Shown piece after piece: positions 9,356-18,736 of a DNA stretch of 32,818 nt. This stretch comes from an uncultured Lachnospiraceae bacterium. Its GTDB lineage: Bacteria > Bacillota > Clostridia > Lachnospirales > Lachnospiraceae. Positions within the stretch are counted from its first letter, which is position 1; each line of letters begins with the position of its first letter. The position numbers and the translations under genes were made by a program. The DNA lies in NCBI GenBank assembly GCA_947631695.1, contig CANRMH010000005.1, forward strand, positions 1-32,818. Direction: 5' to 3'. The notes under the pieces were generated by a model. It was given only the letters and a program-made list of their open reading frames with translations. It was not told where the DNA came from and searched no databases.

Positions 9356-9499
9356 ATGAAGCATGTGAAAACATTGAATACACAGACTTTGAACCATACA
9401 GTGAAAAAAGGCGGCTGCGGAGAATGCCAGACATCCTGCCAGTCTGCCTGCAAGACGTCCTGTACCGTAGGAAATCAGGTTTGTGAACAGAAGAAATAG
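9356..9499 (+). CDS. scfA: SCIFF ranthipeptide precursor (six cysteines in forty-five residues), 47 aa
   Basis: Own translation: MKHVKTLNTQTLNHTVKKGGCGECQTSCQSACKTSCTVGNQVCEQKK*. Exactly six Cys, RBS aaggagga, directly upstream of the SPASM maturase. Not in the supplied ORF track. Confidence 0.95.
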   Translation: MKHVKTLNTQTLNHTVKKGGCGECQTSCQSACKTSCTVGNQVCEQKK

Positions 9500-9520
9500 A
9501 GAGGTTCCGGAAAATACTTG

Positions 9521-9550
9521 AAGCAGCGGCTTTTGGTGTCGCTGTTTCTT
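9521..9550 (+). terminator. Putative attenuator/partial terminator between scfA and scfB
   Basis: Stem aagcagcggc / gtgtcgctgttt (10 bp with two G-T pairs) followed by a T-rich tract (tttctt). Confidence 0.55.
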
Positions 9551-9582
9551 AATGATATGGAGCCGGCAGGAGAAAGGGGTAC

Positions 9583-10980
9583 TTGGCATTGATTCATCAG
9601 TACCGGAATAACGGGTATCACATTGTCCTGGACGTATACAGCGGAGCCGTACATGTGGTGGACCGCCTGTGTTACGACGTGATCCGGGGCCTGAGAGAAC
9701 AGAATGAGGACCAGACGGCGGAATCGCTCGCCGATCCGCGCACGGCGGAGGAACTCTTGCGTTTTCTGGGACAGGCCTATTCCAGCGAAGATATTCTGGA
9801 CGCTCTGTGCGAGGTAAGGGAGCTTACGGAGGCGGGGCGGCTGTTTACAAGGGACGTTTACGAACCTTACATCGATGAGGTAAAGAAGCGCAAGACCGTG
9901 GTGAAAGCGCTGTGCCTCCACATTGCGCATGACTGTAATCTGGCTTGCAGATACTGTTTTGCGGAAGAGGGGGAATACCATGGCAGACGGGCGCTCATGA
10001 GTTATGAGGTGGGGAAAAAAGCTCTGGACTTTCTGATCGCGAATTCCGGAAACCGAAGGAATCTGGAAGTGGATTTTTTTGGAGGCGAACCCCTGATGAA
10101 CTGGCAGGTCGTGAAAGATCTGGTGGCTTACGGGAGAGAACAGGAAGCCCTGCACGGGAAGCACTTCCGATTCACCGTGACGACGAACGGCGTCCTTCTG
10201 AACGACGAGATTCAGGATTTTATCAACGCGGAGATGGATAACGTGGTACTGAGTCTGGACGGACGGAAGGAAGTCAATGACCGGATGAGACCGTTCAGAA
10301 ACGGAAAGGGGAGCTATGACCTGATCGTTCCGAAGTACCGCAGACTTGCGGACAGCCGTAATCAGGAGCGCTATTATGTGAGGGGAACATTCACGAGGGA
10401 CAATCTCGATTTCTCTGAGGATGTCCTGCATATGGCGGATCTGGGATTCCGGCAGATTTCGATGGAACCGGTAGTCGGACAGGAGACGGATCCCTACGCG
10501 ATCCGGAGCGAGGATCTTCCCCGGATTTTTGAGGAATATGACAAACTGGCCAGAATCATGGTTGAGAGGGAAAGATCAGGAAAGGGCTTCCAGTTCTTTC
10601 ACTTTATGATAGACCTGGAGGGAGGCCCCTGTGTCGCAAAGAGATTATCCGGATGCGGCTCCGGGACCGAATATCTCGCGGTGACTCCCTGGGGGGATCT
10701 GTATCCCTGCCATCAGTTCGTGGGAGATGAGAAATTCCTGATGGGCAATGTGGACGAGGGAGTGAAGAGGCCGGAGATCGCGGATGCTTTTCGCGAATGC
10801 AGCGTCTATTCCAAAGAAAAATGCAGAAATTGCTTTGCGAAGTTTTACTGCAGCGGCGGGTGCATGGCGAATTCCTACCATTTCCACGGCACGATCCATG
10901 ACGCGTACGAGATCGGCTGCGAGATGCAGCGCAAGAGGATAGAATGCGCGATTATGATGAAAGCTGCGTTGGCAGAATAA
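9583..10980 (+). CDS. scfB: SCIFF maturase, radical SAM/SPASM thioether-forming enzyme
   Basis: CNLACRYCF radical SAM motif (CxxxCxxC); SPASM cysteines in CGSGTEYLAVTPWGDLYPCHQF...CRNCFAKFYCSGGCMANSY; adjacent to scfA. TTG start 9583 with aggag upstream. Confidence 0.95.
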   Translation: MALIHQYRNNGYHIVLDVYSGAVHVVDRLCYDVIRGLREQNEDQTAESLADPRTAEELLRFLGQAYSSEDILDALCEVRELTEAGRLFTRDVYEPYIDEVKKRKTVVKALCLHIAHDCNLACRYCFAEEGEYHGRRALMSYEVGKKALDFLIANSGNRRNLEVDFFGGEPLMNWQVVKDLVAYGREQEALHGKHFRFTVTTNGVLLNDEIQDFINAEMDNVVLSLDGRKEVNDRMRPFRNGKGSYDLIVPKYRRLADSRNQERYYVRGTFTRDNLDFSEDVLHMADLGFRQISMEPVVGQETDPYAIRSEDLPRIFEEYDKLARIMVERERSGKGFQFFHFMIDLEGGPCVAKRLSGCGSGTEYLAVTPWGDLYPCHQFVGDEKFLMGNVDEGVKRPEIADAFRECSVYSKEKCRNCFAKFYCSGGCMANSYHFHGTIHDAYEIGCEMQRKRIECAIMMKAALAE

Positions 10981-11009
10981 GAATATAAGGAACAGAAAGG
11001 ATGTAAATC

Positions 11010-13160
11010 ATGAACAAGAAAAGAGGAATCTTCAGTCTTGCCGTAACGATCCTGCTGATCGTGCTTCTGGCGTTTACGACGATCCAGGGGTTCGGCGCGA
11101 ACCATGCGGGAGCGGCAAGCAACATCAAACTGGGACTTGACCTGGCGGGTGGTGTGAGCATTACATACCAGGTAAAGGACGACAACCCCACGGCGGAGCA
11201 GATGAGCGATACCATCTACAAGCTCCAGAAGCGTGTGGAACAGTACAGCACGGAAGCTACGGTATATCAGGAGGGAACAGACCGGATCAATATTGAGATC
11301 CCGGGAGTGACGGACGCCAATGCCATTCTGGACGAGCTTGGCAAGCCCGGTTCTCTGGAATTTAAGACGGAGGACGGCGAGACGGTGATCACCGGCGCCG
11401 ACGTCCGTACGGCTTCGGCCCAGTCCGGACAGGACAACATGGGAAACAATGAGTACAGTATTGAACTGGATCTGAACGACGAGGGAGCCACGAAGTTTGC
11501 GGATGCGACTTCCGCCAATGTGGGCAAGCAGATCTCCATTATCTATGACGGAGAGACGATCAGCGCCCCGAAGGTGAACGAGGCGATTACCGGCGGCGTT
11601 GCGTATATTACCGGAGATTTTACGTTTGAGGAAGCGGACAATCTTGCCGCGACCATCCGTATCGGCGGCCTGCAGCTGGAACTCGAAGAACTTCGTTCCA
11701 ACGTGGTGGGAGCGCAGCTTGGCGAACAGGCGATCACCACAAGTATCCGCGCCGGGATCATCGGTTTGATCCTCATCTTCATCTTTATGTGCGTGGTTTA
11801 CCTTCTGCCCGGCCTTGCGTCCAGTTTGGCGCTGCTCATTTATACGGGGATCGTGTTCGTTATCCTGGATGCGTTTGACATCACGCTGACCCTTCCGGGT
11901 CTGGCCGGTATCATCCTCAGTATTGGTATGGCCGTGGATGCGAACGTCATCATCTTTGCCCGTGTGAAGGAAGAAATGAGCCGCGGAAAGAGTGTGAGAA
12001 ACGCGCTGCAGACAGGATTTCACAAGGCGACGTCCGCAATCGTGGACGGAAATGTGACCACCCTGATCGCGGCGGCGGTTCTGCAGTTTTTGGGAACCGG
12101 AAGCGTGAAGGGCTTTGCCCAGACGCTGGCGATCGGTATTGTCGTTTCCATGTTTACGGCGCTGGTGATCACCCGGATGATCGTGTTCGGGTTCTATGCG
12201 CTGGGGATCAGAAAAGAGACTTTGTACTACAGACCTTTGAAGGAACGCGCGCCTGTCAATTTCCTGAAGAAAAAGAAAATTTTCTTTGCGGCTTCCTCCA
12301 TCGTGATCCTTGCGGGGCTGGTCCTGATGGGCGTAAACGGAGCGTCCGGAAAAGGAGCTTTGGCTTACAGCCTGGAGTTTGAGGGCGGTACCGCTACAAA
12401 CGTGACGTTTGACAAGGATTATTCCATCGACGAGATCGATGCTCAGATCGTTCCGGTGATAGAGGATATCACCGGGGACCACAACGTACAGACCCAGAAG
12501 GTGGCGGGAACCAACCAGGTCATCATCAAGACGAAAACTCTGGATCTTGATACCCGCGAGGCGCTGAATCAGGCGATGGCGGAGAAATTCAACGCGGATG
12601 AATCGCTGATCACCGCGGAAAACATCAGTTCCACCGTCAGCAGCGAGATGAGAATGGACGCGATCGTTGCCGTGATCATTGCGACGATCTGCATGCTGAT
12701 CTATATCTGGTTCCGGTTCAAGGATATCCGGTTCGCGGCGAGCGCGGTGCTTGCGCTTCTGCACGACGTGCTGGTAGTGCTTGCGTTCTATGCGGCCGCG
12801 AGGATTTCGGTGGGCAATACGTTCATTGCATGTATGCTGACGATCGTAGGTTATTCCATCAACGCCACCATCGTTATCTTTGACCGCATCCGTGAGGAAC
12901 TCCGGCTGAAGACGAAGGGCGTGGAGCTTGAGGAGCTTGTAAACAAGAGTATTACACAGACGCTCACAAGAACGATCTATACTTCGCTTACCACATTTAT
13001 CATGGTGGCGATCCTGTTCATCCTCGGCGTAAGTTCCATCCGCGAATTTGCACTTCCGCTGATGGTAGGCATCGTGTGCGGCGGTTACTCTTCCGTATGT
13101 ATCACGGGTGCGCTCTGGTATGTAATGAAAGCGAAGCGCAGTAAAAAAGCAGCTGAATAA
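11010..13160 (+). CDS. secDF: Protein translocase SecDF fusion
   Basis: SecD half (LGLDLAGGVSITYQV...GLAGIILSIGMAVDANVIIFARVKEE) continuous with SecF half (YSLEFEGGTATNVTF...TIVGYSINATIVIFDRIREEL). Confidence 0.95.
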   Translation: MNKKRGIFSLAVTILLIVLLAFTTIQGFGANHAGAASNIKLGLDLAGGVSITYQVKDDNPTAEQMSDTIYKLQKRVEQYSTEATVYQEGTDRINIEIPGVTDANAILDELGKPGSLEFKTEDGETVITGADVRTASAQSGQDNMGNNEYSIELDLNDEGATKFADATSANVGKQISIIYDGETISAPKVNEAITGGVAYITGDFTFEEADNLAATIRIGGLQLELEELRSNVVGAQLGEQAITTSIRAGIIGLILIFIFMCVVYLLPGLASSLALLIYTGIVFVILDAFDITLTLPGLAGIILSIGMAVDANVIIFARVKEEMSRGKSVRNALQTGFHKATSAIVDGNVTTLIAAAVLQFLGTGSVKGFAQTLAIGIVVSMFTALVITRMIVFGFYALGIRKETLYYRPLKERAPVNFLKKKKIFFAASSIVILAGLVLMGVNGASGKGALAYSLEFEGGTATNVTFDKDYSIDEIDAQIVPVIEDITGDHNVQTQKVAGTNQVIIKTKTLDLDTREALNQAMAEKFNADESLITAENISSTVSSEMRMDAIVAVIIATICMLIYIWFRFKDIRFAASAVLALLHDVLVVLAFYAAARISVGNTFIACMLTIVGYSINATIVIFDRIREELRLKTKGVELEELVNKSITQTLTRTIYTSLTTFIMVAILFILGVSSIREFALPLMVGIVCGGYSSVCITGALWYVMKAKRSKKAAE

Positions 13161-13178
13161 TATAAGTGAGAGAGAAAG

Positions 13179-13216
13179 CAGCCAGGCCATGGAAACAAGA
13201 TGGTTTGGCTGTTTTT
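13179..13216 (+). terminator. Terminator after secDF
   Basis: CAGCCAGGCCAT-ggaaacaag-ATGGTTTGGCTG followed by TTTTT. Confidence 0.75.
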
Positions 13217-13277
13217 GTTACAGGATATCTGAAAAACCGCCGGAAGAGCATCCGGCGGGCAAGCGCAGGGGGAAAAT

Positions 13278-15047
13278 ATGGAACGTTGGGTTTTGCTGCG
13301 AAAAGGCGCTGATTTTGCAGCCATCGGTAAAAAATTTCAGATCAGTCCGCGCCTGGCCTGTCTGATACGGAACAGGGACATTGTGGGGGAGGACGCGATC
13401 CGGGAATATCTGTACGGAACTATTTCCGATCTCCATGACGGGATGCTGATGAAGGATATGGACCGGGCGGTAGAAGTTCTGACCGAAAAAATACGCGCCG
13501 GAGCCAGGATAAGGATCATCGGCGATTATGACATCGATGGGATCTGCGCATCCTATATTCTGTGGGAAGGCCTGGAAAAGCTGGGAGCATCCGCGGACGT
13601 CTGCATTCCCGACCGGATCGCTGACGGCTACGGGCTGAACAGAAGTCTGATCGACCGCGCGTTTATGGATCAGGTGGACACGGTACTTACCTGTGACAAT
13701 GGGATCGCCGCCCAGGAGGAGATCGCATACGCGAAAAGCCTGGGAATGACGGTTGTGGTGACCGATCATCATGAGATCCCGTTTGAGGAGGGAACAGACG
13801 GGGAAGAGGGAAAGCGCTATCTGCTTCCTCCTGCGGACGCGGTGGTCGATCCGAAAAGGGAGGACTGCCCCTACCCCTTCAAAGGCTTGTGCGGGGCGGC
13901 GGTCGCTTATAAGCTGACGGAGGCTTTGCATGAGAGTATGGGCAGAGACGCCTGCGACATTGATTATCTGATGGAAGCGGCGGCAATCGCGACGGTGGGA
14001 GACGTGATGGATCTTACGGGGGAAAACCGTATTCTGGTAAAGCAGGGGCTTGAGATGCTCAGGAGAACAACCAATCCCGGATTAAGGTCGCTGATGGAAT
14101 GTACGGGGCTGGACCCGCAGAAGATCACCGCCTACCATATCGGTTTCGTATTGGGACCCTGCATGAACGCCAGCGGGAGACTGGATACGGCGAAGCGGGC
14201 ATTGTCCCTCCTTCGGGCAAGAAACAAGCGCGAGGCGGATATTCTGGCCGGGAATCTCAAAGCGCTCAACGACAGCCGCAGAGCGATGACGGAGGAAGCC
14301 GTGAAACAGGCGGTTTGGCAGGTGGAACATACCCTGGCGGGAAAGGACAGGGTACTGGTACTTTATCTTCCGGACTGCCATGAAAGTCTGGCCGGGATCG
14401 TGGCGGGCCGCATCCGGGAGCGGTATTACAGGCCCGTGTACGTGCTGACGGATTCAAAAGACGGGGTAAAAGGGTCCGGCCGCTCGATCGAAGCATATCA
14501 TATGTATGAGGAACTGAATAAGTGCAGGGACCTGCTTACCCGTTTCGGAGGCCACAGGCTTGCGGCCGGCTTGTCGATGAGGGCGGAGGATGTCGGGCAA
14601 TTCCGGGAGAGGATCAACAGGGTATGCGCGCTGAGCGACAGCGATATGGCGCAGAAAGTGAGGATCGATATGCAGATGCCGTTTGCCTGTGTGACGGAGG
14701 AGCTGACGGAGGAGCTGAAGATGCTGGAGCCTTTTGGGAAAGGCAACGAGAAGCCCGTATTTGCGGAAAAGGACGCGGCGCTTTTAGAAGTGAGATTTAT
14801 TGGCAAGAATAAGAATATGCTGAAACTCCGGCTCAGAGACTCGCAGGGGACGGAGATAGACGCGCTGTATTTCGGCGACGCGCAGAATTTTATGGATGAT
14901 CTGAGACGCAGGTACGGGGAGGAACAGGTGATGGCCCTGCAGAACGGACGGGAGAACGGGATCCGTATTTCGATCACGTACTATCCCGAAATCAACGAGT
15001 ATATGGGCGTGAGGACGCCGCAGATCGTCATAACCCATTATATGTAG
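13278..15047 (+). CDS. recJ: Single-stranded-DNA-specific exonuclease RecJ
   Basis: DHH signatures IRIIGDYDIDGICASYILWE, VVTDHHEIP; CGAAVAYKL; ASGRLDTAKRALSLL. Confidence 0.95.
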   Translation: MERWVLLRKGADFAAIGKKFQISPRLACLIRNRDIVGEDAIREYLYGTISDLHDGMLMKDMDRAVEVLTEKIRAGARIRIIGDYDIDGICASYILWEGLEKLGASADVCIPDRIADGYGLNRSLIDRAFMDQVDTVLTCDNGIAAQEEIAYAKSLGMTVVVTDHHEIPFEEGTDGEEGKRYLLPPADAVVDPKREDCPYPFKGLCGAAVAYKLTEALHESMGRDACDIDYLMEAAAIATVGDVMDLTGENRILVKQGLEMLRRTTNPGLRSLMECTGLDPQKITAYHIGFVLGPCMNASGRLDTAKRALSLLRARNKREADILAGNLKALNDSRRAMTEEAVKQAVWQVEHTLAGKDRVLVLYLPDCHESLAGIVAGRIRERYYRPVYVLTDSKDGVKGSGRSIEAYHMYEELNKCRDLLTRFGGHRLAAGLSMRAEDVGQFRERINRVCALSDSDMAQKVRIDMQMPFACVTEELTEELKMLEPFGKGNEKPVFAEKDAALLEVRFIGKNKNMLKLRLRDSQGTEIDALYFGDAQNFMDDLRRRYGEEQVMALQNGRENGIRISITYYPEINEYMGVRTPQIVITHYM

Positions 15048-15073
15048 AAAAATGTAGAACATCGCAGAATTAT

Positions 15074-15102
15074 TTGAAAATCTGCGGCAAGAGTGATATA
15101 CT
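15074..15102 (+). promoter_or_regulatory. Promoter of apt
   Basis: TTGAAA - 17 nt - TATACT upstream of apt. Confidence 0.55.
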
Positions 15103-15146
15103 GAACTATATGTTTTTTTATAGATTGTGGGAAGGAATGAGGAAAA

Positions 15147-15671
15147 ATGAAAAAGATTGAAGATTATGTGATGAGTATTCCCAATTTCCCGGAAGAAGGG
15201 ATTATATTCAGGGATGTGACCAGTGTTCTGCAGGATGCGGAGGGATTACATCTGGCGATTGATCTGATACAGGAAAAGCTGAAGGGGCTGGAATTTGACG
15301 TGGTCGCGGGTCCGGAATCCAGAGGATTCATCTTTGGCGTGCCGGTAGCCTATAATATGAAAAAAGCATTCATTCCGATCCGGAAGAAAGGAAAACTTCC
15401 CAGGGAAACGGTGTCTGTGGAATATGACCTGGAGTATGGAAGCGCGTCGATCGAGATACATAAGGACGCCATACAGCCGGGGCAGAAGGTTGTGATCATC
15501 GATGATCTGATCGCCACGGGCGGAACGACGGAGGCGATGGTGAAGCTGGTGGAGATGCTGGGCGGAACGGTAGTAAAGATCGTTTATCTGATGGAACTGG
15601 CAGGTCTGTGCGGAAGGGAAAAGGTTCCCGGATACGACGTAGAGTCTGTGATTGTATATCCCGGCAAGTAG
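15147..15671 (+). CDS. apt: Adenine phosphoribosyltransferase
   Basis: IPNFPEEGIIFRDVTSVLQD, GPESRGFIFGVP, VVIIDDLIATGGTTEAMVKLVE. Confidence 0.97.
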   Translation: MKKIEDYVMSIPNFPEEGIIFRDVTSVLQDAEGLHLAIDLIQEKLKGLEFDVVAGPESRGFIFGVPVAYNMKKAFIPIRKKGKLPRETVSVEYDLEYGSASIEIHKDAIQPGQKVVIIDDLIATGGTTEAMVKLVEMLGGTVVKIVYLMELAGLCGREKVPGYDVESVIVYPGK

Positions 15672-15702
15672 GAAAGTGTCATACGTAAAGGAGTGGACGG
15701 AC

Positions 15703-18051
15703 ATGGCAGACGTGACAATCTATGAATCAGACGCGGTCAACAGGATCGCTTCGGAGTCGATTATGCAGGATCTGGCGGACGGCCTGGATGTGGTGGACGG
15801 ACATGCGGTGAAAGCTCCTGCGGATTACCAGGATCCCGATGAACTTTACCGTCTGTTGAGCCGGCGAATCCGCAAATATCACCCATCCGCCGATCTTTCG
15901 TTGATTGAGAACGCATATCATATCGCAAAGGACGCTCATGAAGGCCAATACCGGAAATCCGGGGAGGCATATATCATTCATCCCCTCTGGGTCGCCATTA
16001 TCCTGGCGGATCTGGAGCTGGACAAAGAGACGATCATCGCGGGAATACTGCATGACGTGGTGGAAGATACCGTGATGACGGAGGATGAGATCCGGCAGAA
16101 ATTCGGAAACGAGGTCGCCCTTCTGGTAGACGGCGTGACCAAGCTGGGACGGTTGTCCTATTCCGCGGATAAATTGGAGGTGCAGGCGGAGAACCTGAGG
16201 AAAATGTTTCTTGCCATGGCAAAGGATATCAGGGTGATCCTGATCAAACTGGCCGACCGCCTCCACAATATGCGTACGCTTCAGTTTATGCGAGAGGAAA
16301 AGCAGCGCGAAAAAGCGCGCGAGACGATGGATATCTACGCTCCGATCGCCCACAGGCTGGGAATCGCAAAGATCAAGACGGAGCTGGACGATCTTTCGCT
16401 GAAGTATCTTCAGCCGGACGTATTCTATGATCTGGTGGAGCAGATTAACGCCAGGAAGACGGAGCGGGAAGAATTTGTACAGCAGATCGTGGAGGAAGTT
16501 TCCACCCATATCCGCAATGCGCATATCAAAGCGGAGGTCAGCGGAAGGGTAAAACATTTTTTCAGTATTTATAAAAAGATGGTCAATCAGGATAAAACCG
16601 TGGATCAGGTCTACGATCTGTTTGCGGTTCGTATCATCGTGGATTCCGTCAAGGACTGCTACGCGGCTCTCGGCGTGATCCATGAACTGTACACGCCGAT
16701 ACCCGGCCGCTTCAAGGATTATATCGCGATGCCGAAAGCAAATATGTACCAGTCTCTGCACACGACGCTGATGAGTTCCGTAGGGCAGCCGTTTGAGATT
16801 CAGATCCGCACACAGGAGATGCATAAGACGGCGGAGTACGGGATTGCCGCTCACTGGAAATACAAGGAATCCAACGACGGGAAGAAGAGCGTGAAAGCGC
16901 AGGAGGAAGAGAAGCTGAACTGGCTGCGGCAGATCCTGGAGTGGCAGAGGGATATGTCGGATAACAGGGAATTCCTGAATATGCTCAAAGGCGATCTGGA
17001 TCTGTTTGCGGAGGAGGTATACTGCTTTACCCCGAACGGGGATGTGAAGAGCCTTCCGAACGGCTCCACAACGGTGGACTTTGCGTACGCGATCCACAGC
17101 GCGGTGGGCAATAAGATGATCGGCGCGAGGGTGAACGGAAAACTGGTGAACATCGATTACAAGATCCAGAACGGCGACAGGATTGAAATACTGACGTCCC
17201 AGAATTCCAAAGGTCCGAGCCGGGACTGGCTGAACCTGGTGAAGAGTACGCAGGCGAAAAGCAAGATTAACCAGTGGTTTAAGAGGGAATTCAAAGAGGA
17301 AAATATCATACGCGGAAAGGAACTGATCGCAGGTTACTGCAAGGCAAAATCAATTTCCTACAGCGATATCATGAAGACCAGATACCAGGAGGTCGTACAG
17401 AAAAAGTACGGATTCCGGGACTGGGATTCGGTGCTTGCGGCGATCGGACACGGAGGGCTGAAGGAAGGCCAGGTCGCGAACCGCCTGATGGAGGAATATA
17501 CCAGGGAACACAGGCAGGAATTGACGGACGAGGCGGTGCTTGGCCAGATTGCGGAAGCGTCAAAAAATAAAGTCCATATCGCGAAATCAAAAAGCGGGAT
17601 CCTTGTAAAAGGAATCGACGATATGGCGGTGCGTTTTTCGCGCTGCTGCAATCCGGTTCCGGGAGATGAGATCGTAGGCTTCGTGACCAGAGGCAGGGGA
17701 ATGTCCATTCACAGGACGGACTGCGTCAATATCATCCATCTGAGCGAGGCGGAGAGAGCGCGCCTGATCGACGCGGAGTGGGAAAGCGGCGTGGCGGAGG
17801 AAGCCGGCGGACAGTATCTCGCGGAGATCAAGATGTACGCCAAAGACCGCAGGGGACTCCTTATGGAAATGTCCAAAATCTTCACGGAGGCGAAGATCGA
17901 CGTCAAGTCCATGAATGTGAGAACCAGTAAAAAGGGTACCGCGACGATTGAGGCGGGATTCATCGTACATGGAAGAGAAGAACTCGGGCATGTGATCGAA
18001 AAGCTGCGCCAGCTGGACGGCGTATTTGATATCGAGAGGACGGCCGGTTAG
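15703..18051 (+). CDS. rel: Bifunctional (p)ppGpp synthetase/hydrolase (RelA/SpoT family)
   Basis: HD domain (GILHDVVEDT), synthetase domain (RFKDYIAMPKANMYQSLHTT), TGS and ACT domains. Start ATG 15703 with aaaggag. Confidence 0.96.
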   Translation: MADVTIYESDAVNRIASESIMQDLADGLDVVDGHAVKAPADYQDPDELYRLLSRRIRKYHPSADLSLIENAYHIAKDAHEGQYRKSGEAYIIHPLWVAIILADLELDKETIIAGILHDVVEDTVMTEDEIRQKFGNEVALLVDGVTKLGRLSYSADKLEVQAENLRKMFLAMAKDIRVILIKLADRLHNMRTLQFMREEKQREKARETMDIYAPIAHRLGIAKIKTELDDLSLKYLQPDVFYDLVEQINARKTEREEFVQQIVEEVSTHIRNAHIKAEVSGRVKHFFSIYKKMVNQDKTVDQVYDLFAVRIIVDSVKDCYAALGVIHELYTPIPGRFKDYIAMPKANMYQSLHTTLMSSVGQPFEIQIRTQEMHKTAEYGIAAHWKYKESNDGKKSVKAQEEEKLNWLRQILEWQRDMSDNREFLNMLKGDLDLFAEEVYCFTPNGDVKSLPNGSTTVDFAYAIHSAVGNKMIGARVNGKLVNIDYKIQNGDRIEILTSQNSKGPSRDWLNLVKSTQAKSKINQWFKREFKEENIIRGKELIAGYCKAKSISYSDIMKTRYQEVVQKKYGFRDWDSVLAAIGHGGLKEGQVANRLMEEYTREHRQELTDEAVLGQIAEASKNKVHIAKSKSGILVKGIDDMAVRFSRCCNPVPGDEIVGFVTRGRGMSIHRTDCVNIIHLSEAERARLIDAEWESGVAEEAGGQYLAEIKMYAKDRRGLLMEMSKIFTEAKIDVKSMNVRTSKKGTATIEAGFIVHGREELGHVIEKLRQLDGVFDIERTAG

Positions 18052-18102
18052 GAAGCCCGGGCGGCGGCTGATTTAAAATATCGGAAGAGGTCAGGTGAAA
18101 AT

Positions 18103-18723
18103 ATGCAGATAGAGACTTTTGTCGTGGGCGTTATGAACACAAATTGTTATCTGGTCGTCAATGAGGAGAGCAGGCGGGCGGTAGTGGTCGATCCGGCTGT
18201 CTGTTCCGCGCAGATGATGGAATATATACAGAGGGAAGATCTTCAGGTGGAGGCCGTCCTTCTGACGCACGGACATTTCGACCACATTATGGGGATCGAT
18301 GATTTAAGGAAAAAATTTCCGGTTCCGGTGTATGTGCATCAGGATGAGAGAGAAATGATGAACGATCCCGTGATGAATTTTTCCGCCGGCTATTTTGGCG
18401 GTTATTCTTTTGCGGACGCAGTGTACATCCGCGGCGGACAGACGCTGTCCCATGCGGGTTATGACTTCCGGGTGCTGCATACGCCCGGACACACGCGGGG
18501 AGGGGTGTGCTATTACGTGGAGACGGAAAAAGTATTGTTCAGCGGGGACACTCTTTTTCGGGAAACTGTCGGGAGAACGGATTTCCCTGACGGAAGCATG
18601 TCGGATCTGGTGCGCGGAATTCAGGAAAAGCTGTACGTGCTTCCGGACGATGTAGAAGTATATCCGGGACATATGGAGAAGACCACGATCGGACATGAGA
18701 AGAGATACAATCTGTTTCTGTGA
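18103..18723 (+). CDS. MBL-fold metallo-hydrolase (glyoxalase II-like)
   Basis: LLTHGHFDHIMGID (HxHxDH), HTPGHTRGGVCYY, FSGDTLFRETVGRTD, YPGHMEKTTIGHEK. Confidence 0.93.
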   Translation: MQIETFVVGVMNTNCYLVVNEESRRAVVVDPAVCSAQMMEYIQREDLQVEAVLLTHGHFDHIMGIDDLRKKFPVPVYVHQDEREMMNDPVMNFSAGYFGGYSFADAVYIRGGQTLSHAGYDFRVLHTPGHTRGGVCYYVETEKVLFSGDTLFRETVGRTDFPDGSMSDLVRGIQEKLYVLPDDVEVYPGHMEKTTIGHEKRYNLFL

Positions 18724-18736
18724 CAGGGGGAAGTGA

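Noticed and set aside
11010-13160. SecD-SecF fusion as novel
   Set aside because: SecDF fusions are well known in Firmicutes.
10875-13190. 771-aa minus-strand ORF opposite secDF
   Set aside because: Shadow ORF: the + strand encodes unmistakable SecDF throughout, and the antisense translation is His/Arg-rich with no recognisable domain.
15727-17097. 456-aa minus-strand ORF opposite rel
   Set aside because: Antisense of conserved Rel HD/synthetase domains; no family signature.
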